Assembly: GCF_021730305.1 (NCBI RefSeq)
Contig: NZ_CP032674.1
Location: 2,651,001-2,715,000, forward strand
DNA: 64,000 nucleotides
Direction of reading: 5' to 3'
DNA from: Xanthobacter sp. YC-JY1
GTDB taxonomy: Bacteria > Pseudomonadota > Alphaproteobacteria > Rhizobiales > Xanthobacteraceae
Below are positions 7,623-15,972 of this stretch, piece after piece. The notes under the pieces were generated by a model. That model made no database searches and was not told the origin of the DNA. It saw nothing but the letters and a program-made list of their open reading frames with translations. The position numbers and the translations under genes were made by a program. The number at the start of each line of letters is the position of its first letter. Within the stretch, counting starts at the first letter, position 1.

Positions 7623-8450
7623 ATGGCGACGGACGGTTTCGCGAGCGGTCTTCTGAAGGGCAAGCGCGGGCTGATTCTCGGTGTCGCCAACAATCGATCC
7701 ATCGCCTATGGAATCGCCAAGTCGGCCCGGGCCCATGGTGCCGAGCTCGCCCTCACCTATCAGGGCGAGGCGCTGAAGAAGCGGGTCGAGCCGCTGGCGG
7801 CTGAACTGGGCGGCCACCTCGTCGGCCATTGCGACGTGACCGAGCCGGAGACGCTGGACGCCGTCTTCGCCGAGACCGAGCGCCTGTTCGGCACGCTGGA
7901 CTTCGTCGTCCACTGCATCGCCTTCTCCAACAAGGACGAGCTGGACGGCCGCTACGTGGAAACCACGGCGGACAATTTCACCAAGACCATGTTCATTTCC
8001 TGCTACTCGTTCACCGCTGTCGCGCAGCGGGCCGAGAAGCTGATGACCAATGGCGGCTCCCTCATCACGCTGACCTATTACGGCGCGGAAAAGTGGATGC
8101 CCCACTACAACGTCATGGGCGTGGCCAAGGCCGCGCTTGAGGCGAGCGTGCGCTATCTCGCCGCCGACCTCGGCCCGAAGGCGATCCGCGTGAACGCCAT
8201 CTCCGCCGGCCCCATCAAGACGCTGGCCGCCTCCGGCATCGGCGATTTCCGCTACATCCTGAAGTGGAACGAGCTGAACTCGCCGCTGCGCCGGACGGTC
8301 ACCACCGACGAGGTGGGCGACACGGGCGTCTACCTCGTCTCCGATTTGTCGCGTGGTGTGACCGGCGAGGTGCATCATGTGGATGCCGGGTACCATATTG
8401 TGGGCATGAAGCATCCCGACGCGCCGGACCTCGCCCTCGTCCGCGATTGA
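7623..8450 (+). CDS. fabI: Enoyl-[acyl-carrier-protein] reductase (NADH)
   Basis: Reduces trans-2-enoyl-ACP in the last step of each fatty-acid elongation cycle, in the cytoplasm. It is a 275-residue short-chain dehydrogenase/reductase family protein. The cofactor-binding GVANNRSIAYGIA segment (residues 20-32) is diagnostic of FabI. The catalytic pair is Tyr162 and Lys169 in YNVMGVAK (Y-x6-K), with the additional Tyr152 at the start of the substrate-binding segment. GGAG lies about 9 nt before the ATG. Alphaproteobacteria often carry more than one FabI-like gene, so whether this is the only copy cannot be judged here. Confidence 0.94.
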   Translation: MATDGFASGLLKGKRGLILGVANNRSIAYGIAKSARAHGAELALTYQGEALKKRVEPLAAELGGHLVGHCDVTEPETLDAVFAETERLFGTLDFVVHCIAFSNKDELDGRYVETTADNFTKTMFISCYSFTAVAQRAEKLMTNGGSLITLTYYGAEKWMPHYNVMGVAKAALEASVRYLAADLGPKAIRVNAISAGPIKTLAASGIGDFRYILKWNELNSPLRRTVTTDEVGDTGVYLVSDLSRGVTGEVHHVDAGYHIVGMKHPDAPDLALVRD

Positions 8451-8481
8451 GCCCGGCGCCCGCCCACAGAGGAGACTCACC

Positions 8482-8994
8482 ATGACGGCGCTTGATTTCC
8501 GGGCCGCCCGTTTCGCCCTCGCCGTTGCCGTCTCTGCGGGAATGCTCGTGACTGCCGGCGCGGCGCTGGCGCAGAGCCCGCCGACCTTCGATCAGTATCC
8601 GCTCCGCGACCGCGTGTTCGGCCCCGGCGGCGCGGTCTTCCCGGATTATGTGACGCCCTCCGAATACGGCGTCAGCTTCATGATCGGGGGCGGCGGGAGC
8701 CGCAACGCGCTGTTCGCCGCCGGCACCTCCGACTACAACTGCCAGCAGACGCAGATCCCGGCCATCCAGGTCCTCTCCGCCCCGCCCGGCGGCAAGGTCG
8801 GCATCCAGTTTGGCCGCTTCGTCGCCACCGGAATCGATGGCGGGCACACCACCAAGTGCATCGGCCAGCCGGCCAAGGGGCTCATCGTGAGCTACAAGGG
8901 CAAGGCCGCGCCGGGCTCGACCATCACGCTGCGCGTCACCTACCCGCCGCGCGGCGCCTGGTATGACCACGTAATCACGATTCCGCCGCGGTGA
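8482..8994 (+). CDS. Secreted protein of unknown function
   Basis: A 170-residue protein I do not recognise. It has a clear Sec signal peptide (Ala-rich hydrophobic stretch ending GAALAQ, about residue 31), then a Gly- and Pro-rich mature region with beta-strand-like alternation. There are only two cysteines in the mature part (YNCQQ and TKCIG), possibly a disulfide in the periplasm. GGAG precedes the ATG at about 8 nt. The gene starts 31 nt after fabI, and its stop overlaps the next gene's GTG (GTGA), so the three may be co-transcribed. Confidence 0.75.
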   Translation: MTALDFRAARFALAVAVSAGMLVTAGAALAQSPPTFDQYPLRDRVFGPGGAVFPDYVTPSEYGVSFMIGGGGSRNALFAAGTSDYNCQQTQIPAIQVLSAPPGGKVGIQFGRFVATGIDGGHTTKCIGQPAKGLIVSYKGKAAPGSTITLRVTYPPRGAWYDHVITIPPR

Positions 8995-9617
8995 GTGACG
9001 CCGCGCCCGACGGGGCGGGCCGGAGAGAGATGACGACGCGACGCTTCTTCCTCGTCCGCCATGGCGAGACCGACTGGAATGTGGTGGGCCGGCTCCAGGG
9101 GCGCCGCGACGTGCCGCTGAACACGCTCGGCCGCATCCAGGCGGGACAGGTGGGGCGCGTGCTCGCCCAGCTGGCGGGCGACACCCGCGCGCTGTCCTAT
9201 GTCTCCAGCCCCCTGTCGCGGGCGGTGGAGACCATGCGCATCCTGCGCACCGGCCTCGATCTGCCGGTTGCCGACTTCAAGACCGACATCCGCTTCGCCG
9301 AAATCTCCTTCGGCCTGTGGGAGGGCCAGACTTGGCCCGAGCTGCGCCGCCGCGACTATGAAGCCGTGCGCCGGCGCGACCTCGACCCATGGAATTTCGC
9401 GCCCCCCTGCGGCGAGAGCTACCGCACCCTGTGCGAGCGCGTCGGCGCGGCCTGCGCCGAGATCGAGGACGACGCGGTGATCGTCACCCACGGCGGCGTT
9501 ATCCGCGCGCTGCTGCACGTGAAGGCCGGCATGCCCGAGGGCGAGGCCTCCATCCTGCCGGTGCGTCAGGGGGCGGTCTATGTGGTCGCGCGCGGCGGGT
9601 TCGAGGTCGCGGACTGA
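8991..9617 (+). CDS. Histidine phosphatase superfamily (phosphoglycerate mutase-like) protein
   Basis: A 208-residue histidine phosphatase. The catalytic LVRHGETDWN motif (His24) is followed by the SPLSRAVET segment, the acid residue in FGLWEGQTW, and the second catalytic His in THGGVIRAL. Such proteins range from cofactor-dependent phosphoglycerate mutases to sugar-phosphate and cobalamin-pathway phosphatases; the short length and missing mutase-specific regions favour a phosphatase. The GTG at 8991 overlaps the preceding stop. An ATG 13 codons later (9030), directly before the conserved core and just after GGAGAG, is an equally reasonable start. The substrate is unknown. Confidence 0.85.
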   Translation: MSDAAPDGAGRREMTTRRFFLVRHGETDWNVVGRLQGRRDVPLNTLGRIQAGQVGRVLAQLAGDTRALSYVSSPLSRAVETMRILRTGLDLPVADFKTDIRFAEISFGLWEGQTWPELRRRDYEAVRRRDLDPWNFAPPCGESYRTLCERVGAACAEIEDDAVIVTHGGVIRALLHVKAGMPEGEASILPVRQGAVYVVARGGFEVAD

Positions 9618-9680
9618 GCTTCCGCCCCGCCGTTCTCCTTCTTCCCCTTGGCATTTTTCTTGCTGCGTCAAACCGGTAGG

Positions 9681-9720
9681 CCCGGCGGCCGTGTCGTGAA
9701 CGCGACGGGCCGGGTCGTTT
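9681..9720 (+). terminator. Candidate terminator after the phosphatase gene
   Basis: The outer arms CCCGGC / GCCGGG (9681-9686 and 9709-9714) enclose a second pairing GTCG / CGAC, and TCGTTTG follows. The hairpin lies about 65 nt past the stop. Strength is uncertain because the run of T is short. Confidence 0.4.
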
Positions 9721-9757
9721 GTTGACGCCTTTCACCCGAGCCCCGGGGGGACTTTTC

Positions 9758-10510
9758 ATGACCGACATGGCCGAACTGCAGAAGCGGAAGATGCCGCTCA
9801 ACCTCGCCATCGTCCATGTGGATCCGGACGCCTTCATCGCCCACTACATGGGCTGGCTGGAAATCACCAAGTTCATCACCGCCCTGCGCGCTGGCGATGC
9901 GACGGTTCCGGCGGATGGCGTGACCCCCACCCTCAGCCCGGCCGATCTCGCCAATGGCGGGGTGCACAATGTCGCCAACGACGCCATGTTCGCCTTCTGC
10001 ATGACGGCCGCGCTGAAAGGCGACAAGGCGGCGGTGGACAAGGTGGAGGCCGCCTTCATCGAGGCCTGGGGCAAGGAGTATCCGGGCAACTTCGCCCTCT
10101 GGCACTTCCGCACCAATATCGAGACGCCCATCACGCTCGAGGATTTCGTGGGACAGGCCGGCAAGAAGATGCTGCTCGGCGACATTCCGCCCCCGCCGCT
10201 GCGCTCCAAGGAGAACTGGAGCGCGGGCCTGCGCTTCTTCGAGAAGGCCCGCAAGTCCAACTTCGTCCACGAGATCATGTACCCGCTGGCCCTGTGGCAC
10301 CGCGCCAAATGGACCGAGACGCTGGAGAAGGGCATCGCCTTTCTCAAGCACATCGAGGACACGGTCCCGGTGCTGCGCGAGACTCTGGAAGAGAAGCGCA
10401 ACGACCAGCCCTTCATCGCCAACATCCTGCTGAAGAATGCCTTTGGCGTGGATATGGAGCTGACCGAGGAATATGAGGGCTTCCTGCGTTCCCTCGCCCG
10501 GCGGGACTGA
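9758..10510 (+). CDS. Hypothetical soluble protein
   Basis: A 250-residue protein that I do not recognise. It has no signal peptide or membrane helix. The sequence is rich in aromatic and charged residues (FALWHFRTNIETPI and YPLALWHRAKWTE) and looks largely alpha-helical, especially residues 190-250. GGGGGGA lies about 8 nt upstream of the ATG, which is preferred to an in-frame TTG 39 nt upstream. It stands alone between a hairpin and a convergent CorB/HlyC-like gene. Codon use matches its neighbours, so it is probably a resident gene. Confidence 0.75.
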   Translation: MTDMAELQKRKMPLNLAIVHVDPDAFIAHYMGWLEITKFITALRAGDATVPADGVTPTLSPADLANGGVHNVANDAMFAFCMTAALKGDKAAVDKVEAAFIEAWGKEYPGNFALWHFRTNIETPITLEDFVGQAGKKMLLGDIPPPPLRSKENWSAGLRFFEKARKSNFVHEIMYPLALWHRAKWTETLEKGIAFLKHIEDTVPVLRETLEEKRNDQPFIANILLKNAFGVDMELTEEYEGFLRSLARRD

Positions 10511-10546
10511 AATCCGCGAGCCTGCGAAGGAAAGAGGGGCCGGGCC

Positions 10547-11875
10547 TCAGCCCTGCCCCGCCACCTCCTGCCGGTGCAGGACGTGGGGCCGCGACACCAG
10601 CAGCTTGTCGATGCGGCGGCCGTCCATGTCGACGATCTCGAACCGCCAGCCCAGCGCCGTGAAGACCTCGCCCTCCTCGGGCAGTTCCTTGAGGTGCGAG
10701 AGGGCGAATCCCGCCACCGTATGGAAGCCCTCGTCGGTGGGCAGGGCCACGTCCAGCAGGTCGCGCAGCTCATCTACTGGCGTATCGCCAGCCACCAGAT
10801 AGCTGCCGTCGTGGCGCTCGACCACGTTGCGCTCGACGTGGGCGTCGCCCGGCTGATGGCCGGCTTCCACCGATCCGGTGATGGCAAGGAGCAAATCGTA
10901 GCCCGTCACCACGCCGGCCATGTCGCCGTATTCGTCCACGACGATGGCCATGGGCACCTCGGCGCCGCGCAGCACGCGCATGGCCTCCAGCGCCCCCACG
11001 TTTTCCACGATGAAGGGCACCGTCTGCACATATTGGCGCGGGTCGGGACGCTCGCCCTTGAGATAGGCGTCGAGCACGCGCTTGGCCTGGATGACGCCGA
11101 TGGTCTCCTCGGGCGAGCCGTCGCAGGCCGGCAGGCGCGAATGGGGCGTGGTGAGGAGAACGTGGCGCACCTCCTCGGCATCCTTGGAGATATCCACCCA
11201 CTCCACGTCCGGCCGGGGCGTCATGATGGCCGTCACCGGCCGGTCGGCAAGGCGCATCACGCCGGAGATCATGCGCCGCTCGGCGGGGTCGATGACTCCC
11301 GCCGTCTCGGCTTCGGTGATGATGGCACGGATTTCTTCGTCGGTGACCGAACTGGCGCGGCTCCCGCCCCGGCCGAGCAGGGTCAGCACCGCGCGGGTCG
11401 AGGCATCGAGCAGCCACACCATGGGCGCCGAGACCTTGGAGAGCCCGATCATGAGGGGCGCGACCATGCAGGCCAGCGGCTCGGCATTCTGCAGAGCGAG
11501 CCGCTTGGGGATGAGCTCGCCGATGACCAGCGACACATAGGTGATGGCCACCACAACCATCGTGTAGCCCAGCGGGTGGGCGACACCGGTGGGCAACCCG
11601 GCCTCCCGCAGCGTCTCGCCCAGGAGATCACCAAGGCTGGCGCCGGAGAACGCACCGGCGAGAATACCGATGAGGGTGATACCGATCTGGACTGTGGAGA
11701 GGAAGCGGCCGGGGTCTTCCGCCAGCCGGATGGCCGCCTTTGCCCCCTTGTTCCCGCGATCAGCCAGCGTCTTCAGCCTGGCGGGGCGAGACGAGACGAT
11801 CGACAATTCCGCTGCTGCGAGAACGGCGTTGATGAGAACGAGGACGAGGACGATCAGGATTTCGAGTAGAGGCAT
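10547..11875 (-). CDS. CNNM/CorB-HlyC family membrane protein (DUF21, CBS pair, CorC_HlyC)
   Basis: A 442-residue inner-membrane protein often annotated hemolysin C or CorB. The N-terminal DUF21/CNNM domain (about residues 1-180) has three to four membrane helices and the AEL-SIVSSRPARL and ELIPKRLALQNAE segments typical of the family. A CBS pair follows (about 205-335; IMTPRPDVEWVD at its start, VVDEYGDMAGVVT near its end). The C-terminal CorC_HlyC domain (about 350-430) contains the GFALSHLKELPEEGE signature. The family is linked to Mg2+/Co2+ homeostasis; the hemolysin name is historical. No strong ribosome site precedes the ATG. Confidence 0.9.
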   Translation of the reverse strand: MPLLEILIVLVLVLINAVLAAAELSIVSSRPARLKTLADRGNKGAKAAIRLAEDPGRFLSTVQIGITLIGILAGAFSGASLGDLLGETLREAGLPTGVAHPLGYTMVVVAITYVSLVIGELIPKRLALQNAEPLACMVAPLMIGLSKVSAPMVWLLDASTRAVLTLLGRGGSRASSVTDEEIRAIITEAETAGVIDPAERRMISGVMRLADRPVTAIMTPRPDVEWVDISKDAEEVRHVLLTTPHSRLPACDGSPEETIGVIQAKRVLDAYLKGERPDPRQYVQTVPFIVENVGALEAMRVLRGAEVPMAIVVDEYGDMAGVVTGYDLLLAITGSVEAGHQPGDAHVERNVVERHDGSYLVAGDTPVDELRDLLDVALPTDEGFHTVAGFALSHLKELPEEGEVFTALGWRFEIVDMDGRRIDKLLVSRPHVLHRQEVAGQG

Positions 11876-12028
11876 GGCGGGGGTGTGGTGCTCCGTCGGC
11901 GCACGTCATAGCACAGGATGCCCCTCCTGTGTGACGCCAGAGCCACAAATGAGCGGTGGGCGGCTGGACGTTCCCTTGCCGGCCATCCTCGTTTATTGAG
12001 CCCGGAGCAGTTCGAGGACAAAGGCGCC

Positions 12029-13144
12029 ATGTCGTTCAACACCTTCGGCCACATGTTCCGCGTGACCACCTTCGGCGAAAGCCACGGGGTCGCCATTGGC
12101 TGCGTGGTGGATGGCTGCCCGCCCAATGTGCGCTTCACCATCGAGGACGTGCAGGCGGCGCTCGACCGGCGGCGGCCCGGCCAGTCGCGCTTCACCACCC
12201 AGCGCCGGGAGCCGGACGAGGTGAAGGTGCTGTCCGGCACCCTGCCCCATCCCGAGGGCGGCCTCGTCACCACCGGCACGCCCATCGCGCTGCTGATCGA
12301 GAACGTGGACCAGCGGTCCAAGGACTATGCCGACATTGCCGGCGCCTACCGCCCCGGCCATGCGGATTTCACCTACGACATCAAATACGGCATCCGTGAC
12401 CATCGCGGCGGCGGGCGTTCCTCGGCGCGCGAGACGGCGACGCGGGTCGCCGCCGGCGCCATCGCGGCGAAGGTGCTGCCCGGCGTCACCGTGCGCGGCG
12501 CCGTGGTGCGCATCGGCGAGATCGAGATCGACCGCTCCCGCTGGGACTGGGACGAAGTGGGCAACAACCCCTTCTTCTGCCCGGACCCCGGCACCGTGCC
12601 GCTGTTCGAGGACTATCTCGACGGCATCCGCAAGGCCGGCTCCTCGGTGGGCGCGGTGGTGGAGCTGGTGGCGGAGGGCGTCCCGCCCGGCCTCGGCGCG
12701 CCGCTCTATGCCAAGCTCGACGGCGACCTCGCCGCCGCCCTCATGGGCATCAATGCCACGAAGGGCGTGGAGATCGGCGAGGGCTTCAACGCCGCGCGCC
12801 TCACCGGCGAGCAAAATGCGGACGAGATGCGCCTCGGCAATGAGGGGCGGCCGCACTTCCTCGCCAACCATGCGGGCGGCATCCTCGGCGGCATCTCCAC
12901 CGGCGCGCCCATCGTCGCGCGATTCGCAGTGAAGCCGACCTCCTCCATCCTGACGCCGCGCCAGACCGTGGACCGGACCGGCCAGGAGACCGATATCTTC
13001 ACCAAGGGCCGCCACGATCCGTGCGTCGGCATCCGTGCCGTGCCGGTGGGCGAGGCCATGGTGTGGTGCGTGCTGGCCGACCACCTGATCCGCCATCGCG
13101 GGCAGGTGGGCCAGAGCCCGGCCTGGCCGTTCACGCAAGGCTGA
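12029..13144 (+). CDS. aroC: Chorismate synthase
   Basis: Catalyses the last shikimate-pathway step, 5-enolpyruvylshikimate-3-phosphate to chorismate, using reduced FMN; cytoplasmic. The 371-residue length is usual. Family signatures are present: [20 protein letters not shown] at the N-terminus, [14 protein letters not shown] in the middle, and [14 protein letters not shown] near the C-terminus. The ATG at 12029 follows AAAGG at 5-6 nt and matches the family start; the 37-codon upstream extension is spurious. Its product feeds the trp genes near 50-54 kb. A polysaccharide deacetylase gene follows by 14 nt. Confidence 0.95.
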   Translation: MSFNTFGHMFRVTTFGESHGVAIGCVVDGCPPNVRFTIEDVQAALDRRRPGQSRFTTQRREPDEVKVLSGTLPHPEGGLVTTGTPIALLIENVDQRSKDYADIAGAYRPGHADFTYDIKYGIRDHRGGGRSSARETATRVAAGAIAAKVLPGVTVRGAVVRIGEIEIDRSRWDWDEVGNNPFFCPDPGTVPLFEDYLDGIRKAGSSVGAVVELVAEGVPPGLGAPLYAKLDGDLAAALMGINATKGVEIGEGFNAARLTGEQNADEMRLGNEGRPHFLANHAGGILGGISTGAPIVARFAVKPTSSILTPRQTVDRTGQETDIFTKGRHDPCVGIRAVPVGEAMVWCVLADHLIRHRGQVGQSPAWPFTQG

Positions 13145-13158
13145 CGCGGGAGGCGGGA

Positions 13159-13932
13159 ATGAAGCAGCCAGCCCGCGCAAGGCGCCTTCTTCTGGCGGCG
13201 GCCGCCCTCCTCCTGTGCGCGCCCGGCCCTGCCCTCGCCTGTGGGCCGGAGGCGCTGGGAACGGCGCGGGTGCTGGAGGTCGATCCCAAGGGCCTGCGCG
13301 TCGGCAAGAAGTCCTTTCCCGACACCCTGCCGCTGGCGCCGAAGGAAGTGGTGCTCACCTTCGACGACGGCCCGTGGCCGACCACCACCGCCGCCGTGCT
13401 CGATGCGCTGAAGGCGGAATGCGTGCGCGCCACCTTCTTCCTCATCGGCGAGAATGCCCGTGCCCGGCCACAGCTGGTGCGGCGGGAGCTGGCGGAGGGC
13501 CACACGGTCGCCCACCACACCATGACCCATCCCGCCGCGACGCTGGCGAAGATCCCCTTCGACGCGGCGGTGAAGGAGATCGAGCGCGGCATGGCCGCCG
13601 ACGACACGGCGGCCTATGGCGCGGCCGGGACGGCGCCCCGCGTGCCCTTCTTCCGATTCCCGGGATTCGCCTCGACGCCGCAGCTTCTGGAATATCTGGA
13701 CGGCAAGGGCATAGCCGTGTTCGGCGCGGACCTGTGGGCCAGCGACTGGAACGTGATGACGCCGGAGGCCGAGCTGGATCTGGTGATGAAGCGGCTCGAT
13801 GCGGCGGGCGGCGGGATCGTGCTCTTCCACGACACCAAGCCCTATACCGCGGCGATGATTCCCGCCTTCCTCAAGGCATTGAAGCAGAACGGCTACACCA
13901 TCGTCCACATGGTGCCGAAGGCGCACGGGTAA
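13159..13932 (+). CDS. Secreted polysaccharide deacetylase (NodB-like)
   Basis: A 257-residue exported carbohydrate esterase 4 family protein. A signal peptide ends at PALA (residue 27). The NodB core shows TFDDGPWP (Asp69-Asp70) and HTVAHHTMTH, with His120 and His124 as the H-x3-H metal ligands, then the FFRFPGF motif 3 and the VLFHDTK motif. These residues bind the divalent metal and catalyse N-deacetylation of amino-sugar polymers. GGGAGGCGGGA precedes the ATG. It probably acts on peptidoglycan or exopolysaccharide in the periplasm. It is not next to nod genes, so no nodulation role is implied. Confidence 0.9.
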   Translation: MKQPARARRLLLAAAALLLCAPGPALACGPEALGTARVLEVDPKGLRVGKKSFPDTLPLAPKEVVLTFDDGPWPTTTAAVLDALKAECVRATFFLIGENARARPQLVRRELAEGHTVAHHTMTHPAATLAKIPFDAAVKEIERGMAADDTAAYGAAGTAPRVPFFRFPGFASTPQLLEYLDGKGIAVFGADLWASDWNVMTPEAELDLVMKRLDAAGGGIVLFHDTKPYTAAMIPAFLKALKQNGYTIVHMVPKAHG

Positions 13933-14031
13933 GGCGCAGTCCGCCTATCCCAGCGGCATCCAGCGTTTGAGGGAAGCGCTTGTGGCACCGGGGTGTGCAT
14001 ATGCCTCCGCACGAACCGCGGAGACGACGGC

Positions 14032-14688
14032 ATGCCCGACGAAATTCCCTCTGCCCTGCTGGTCTTCGCAGGCACCTACGCGGCCATGGTTCTGGTCCCG
14101 GGTGCGAACTTCCTGGTGGTCAGCCGTGCCAGCCTCGCCGGCCGGCCCATCGGACTCGCCGCCGCGCTCGGTGTCTCCGCTGGTGCAACGGTCAACGTCA
14201 CCTCCGTCGTCATCTGTCTCGGCCTGTTGAGCGGGATTGACCCTTCGGGCGATCTCGGACGGTTGCAGCTGGTATTCTGCCTGCTCTACGCCGTCCTTCT
14301 GCTGCGCGCCGGAATCAGCTGCCTGCTGGAGGTGTGGACACTGCGCGGCCGTTCGGGGCCGACACCTCAGGCCACCATCCACCGGACCGGACGCGAGGCG
14401 TTTCGCCTCGGCTTCCTCACCGCGGTCACCAACCCCGTATCTTTGTCGTTCTTCCTGGCGTCAGGCGGGCTGCTCGCTGCCGCGGCCGGCCGGGGCGCGA
14501 TGTTTGCCAGTCCGGTGCTGGTGTTTTCGGTAGCGGCGGGATGGTTCGGCCTGCTCGCCGTCCTCTTTTCCGCCCCGCCCGCCCGCCGGCTTTATCTGAA
14601 GATGCGATCTGCCGCCGACACGTGCATCGGCGCGCTCCTTATCGTCGCGAGCGGCCTCGTGCTGCTGCGGGTGGTCTCCCGGCTCTGA
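14032..14688 (+). CDS. LysE/RhtB family exporter
   Basis: A 218-residue membrane protein with about six helices. The PGANFLVVSRASLAGRPIG segment is the signature PGP/PGA-N motif of LysE-type amino-acid or metabolite exporters, and a GFLTAVTNPVSLSFFLA segment matches the second conserved region (normally N-P-K). The replacement of the usual Lys by Val in TNPV is a small departure. GGAGA lies about 7 nt before the ATG. The exported substrate is not evident. A strong terminator follows. Confidence 0.85.
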   Translation: MPDEIPSALLVFAGTYAAMVLVPGANFLVVSRASLAGRPIGLAAALGVSAGATVNVTSVVICLGLLSGIDPSGDLGRLQLVFCLLYAVLLLRAGISCLLEVWTLRGRSGPTPQATIHRTGREAFRLGFLTAVTNPVSLSFFLASGGLLAAAAGRGAMFASPVLVFSVAAGWFGLLAVLFSAPPARRLYLKMRSAADTCIGALLIVASGLVLLRVVSRL

Positions 14689-14707
14689 CCAAGGAGGGCC
14701 CGAAAAC

Positions 14708-14746
14708 GAAAAAGGCCCTCGCCGAAGTCCGGCAAGGGCCTTTTTC
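14708..14746. terminator. Bidirectional terminator between lysE-type gene and tRNA-Leu
   Basis: GAAAAAGGCCCT-C-GCCG pairs with CGGC-A-AGGGCCTTTTTC around an AAGTC-type loop, with one C/A mismatch. The flanking A5 and T5 tracts make it a terminator in both directions, for the exporter (+) and for the tRNA (-). Confidence 0.85.
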
Positions 14747-14762
14747 AAAAGCCAGATCAACC

Positions 14763-14847
14763 TGGTGCGGACGAGAGGACTCGAACCTCCACGGGTCTCC
14801 CCACTAGCACCTCAAGCTAGCGCGTCTACCAATTCCGCCACGACCGC
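14763..14847 (-). tRNA. tRNA-Leu (anticodon GAG)
   Basis: A class II tRNA with long variable arm (GTGGGGAGACCCGT region), anticodon stem CTAGC/GCTAG with loop TTGAGGT (anticodon GAG), GGTTCGAGTCC T-arm core and encoded CCA; 85 nt. The acceptor strands GCGGTCG and CGTCCGC leave T5 opposite T68, one mismatch in an otherwise perfect 7-bp stem. Confidence 0.95.
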
Positions 14848-15048
14848 AGTCAGGGATGGCACCGACCTCAGGTTCCTCGGGAGAGGACCGCTTCCGGCCG
14901 GGGGCCATCGTCTAACAGATCGAATGTGCCGCCACAAGTGCCCTGCAAAGGTAAGGCGCGCCGCAGTGCCCGGCCTGTGGATGACGGTTCCGCGAACCCT
15001 GCAACGGCAGGGCTGGACCGGGCGCGCGGATGGATTAAAGCAGTTCTC

Positions 15049-15777
15049 ATGACAGCCTTCGTCACCCCCGCCGCCATCACCCGCGGCAGCCTGGAAGCCG
15101 CCTTTCGCCCGCTCGATTCCTCCGCGCCGCCGGTGGAATGGGTTGTGAGCGACGGCCTCGTCGCCTATCCGGAGGCGCTTGCCGCCATGGAGGCGCGCGC
15201 GGCGGCCATCGCCGAGGGCACGGCGCGGGAATGCGTCTGGCTGCTGGAGCATCCCCCGCTCTATACCGCCGGCACCAGCGCCAAGCCGGAGGATCTCGTG
15301 GACGCGCGATTCCCGGTCTACGAGACCGGCCGCGGCGGCCAGTTCACTTATCACGGGCCCGGCCAGCGCGTGGCCTATGCCATGCTCGACCTCAAGCGCC
15401 GCTCGCCCGACGTGCGCCGCTATGTGAGCGCGCTGGAAGCCTGGATCATCGGCACCCTCTCCGCCTTCAACGTCACCGGCGAGCGGCGTGAGGACCGAGT
15501 GGGCGTGTGGGTGCGCCGCAAGGGCGGCGGAGAAGACAAGATCGCCGCCATCGGCATCCGCGTGCGCCGCTGGGTGACGTTCCACGGCATCTCGCTGAAC
15601 GTGGAGCCGGACCTTTCCCACTTCGGCGGCATCGTTCCCTGCGGCGTGCGCGAGCACGGCGTCACCAGCCTCGCCGACCTCGGCCTGCCGGTGAGCATGG
15701 CGGAAGTGGATGCGGTGATGCGGGTGGCGTTTGAGGAAGTGTTCGGGAAGACGGTGCCGGGCGAGCCGCTCGCCTGA
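15049..15777 (+). CDS. lipB: Octanoyl-[ACP]:protein N-octanoyltransferase
   Basis: Transfers octanoate from ACP to lipoyl domains, the first step of endogenous lipoate synthesis. It has 242 residues. Recognisable blocks are [33 protein letters not shown] and [18 protein letters not shown] with the catalytic Lys164, followed by the nucleophilic Cys198 in GGIVPCGV. The ATG at 15049 has a poor ribosome site, but the 41-codon in-frame extension upstream, which overlaps the tRNA-proximal region, is not family sequence. REP-like palindromes follow the stop. Confidence 0.93.
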   Translation: MTAFVTPAAITRGSLEAAFRPLDSSAPPVEWVVSDGLVAYPEALAAMEARAAAIAEGTARECVWLLEHPPLYTAGTSAKPEDLVDARFPVYETGRGGQFTYHGPGQRVAYAMLDLKRRSPDVRRYVSALEAWIIGTLSAFNVTGERREDRVGVWVRRKGGGEDKIAAIGIRVRRWVTFHGISLNVEPDLSHFGGIVPCGVREHGVTSLADLGLPVSMAEVDAVMRVAFEEVFGKTVPGEPLA

Positions 15778-15803
15778 GGGGCGGCAGGCGAGCGGTCCTT
15801 CCT

Positions 15804-15916
15804 CCCCTCTCCCCTTGCGGGAGAGGGGCTGGGGGCAAGTTTCTGTTCGCGCAAGCAACGCCGGCTCGTGGGGCACAATACCCCTCACCCCTACCCTCTC
15901 CCGCAAGGGGAGAGGG
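15804..15916. repeat. Inverted pair of REP-like palindromes (lipB/gatB 3' ends)
   Basis: Two copies of a short palindrome lie between convergent genes. The first, CCCCTCTCCC-CTTGC-GGGAGAGGGG, is at 15804-15828. The second, in inverse orientation at 15894-15916, is preceded by the tail CCCCTCACCCC. Related copies occur at 47189-47268, about 47410, 51838-51949 and in decayed form at 57807-57899, always between genes. Besides being repeats they may act as transcription stops for both flanking genes. Confidence 0.8.
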
Positions 15917-15972
15917 AGTTAGGGTCGCGTGGCGACAGCGCGCCTCTCCCCTCTCAGAGAGAAGGGAACCCC

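Noticed and set aside
13984-14001. TGGCAC upstream of the LysE-type gene as a possible sigma-54 promoter
   Set aside because: The -12 element TTGC is not present at the required 5-nt spacing.
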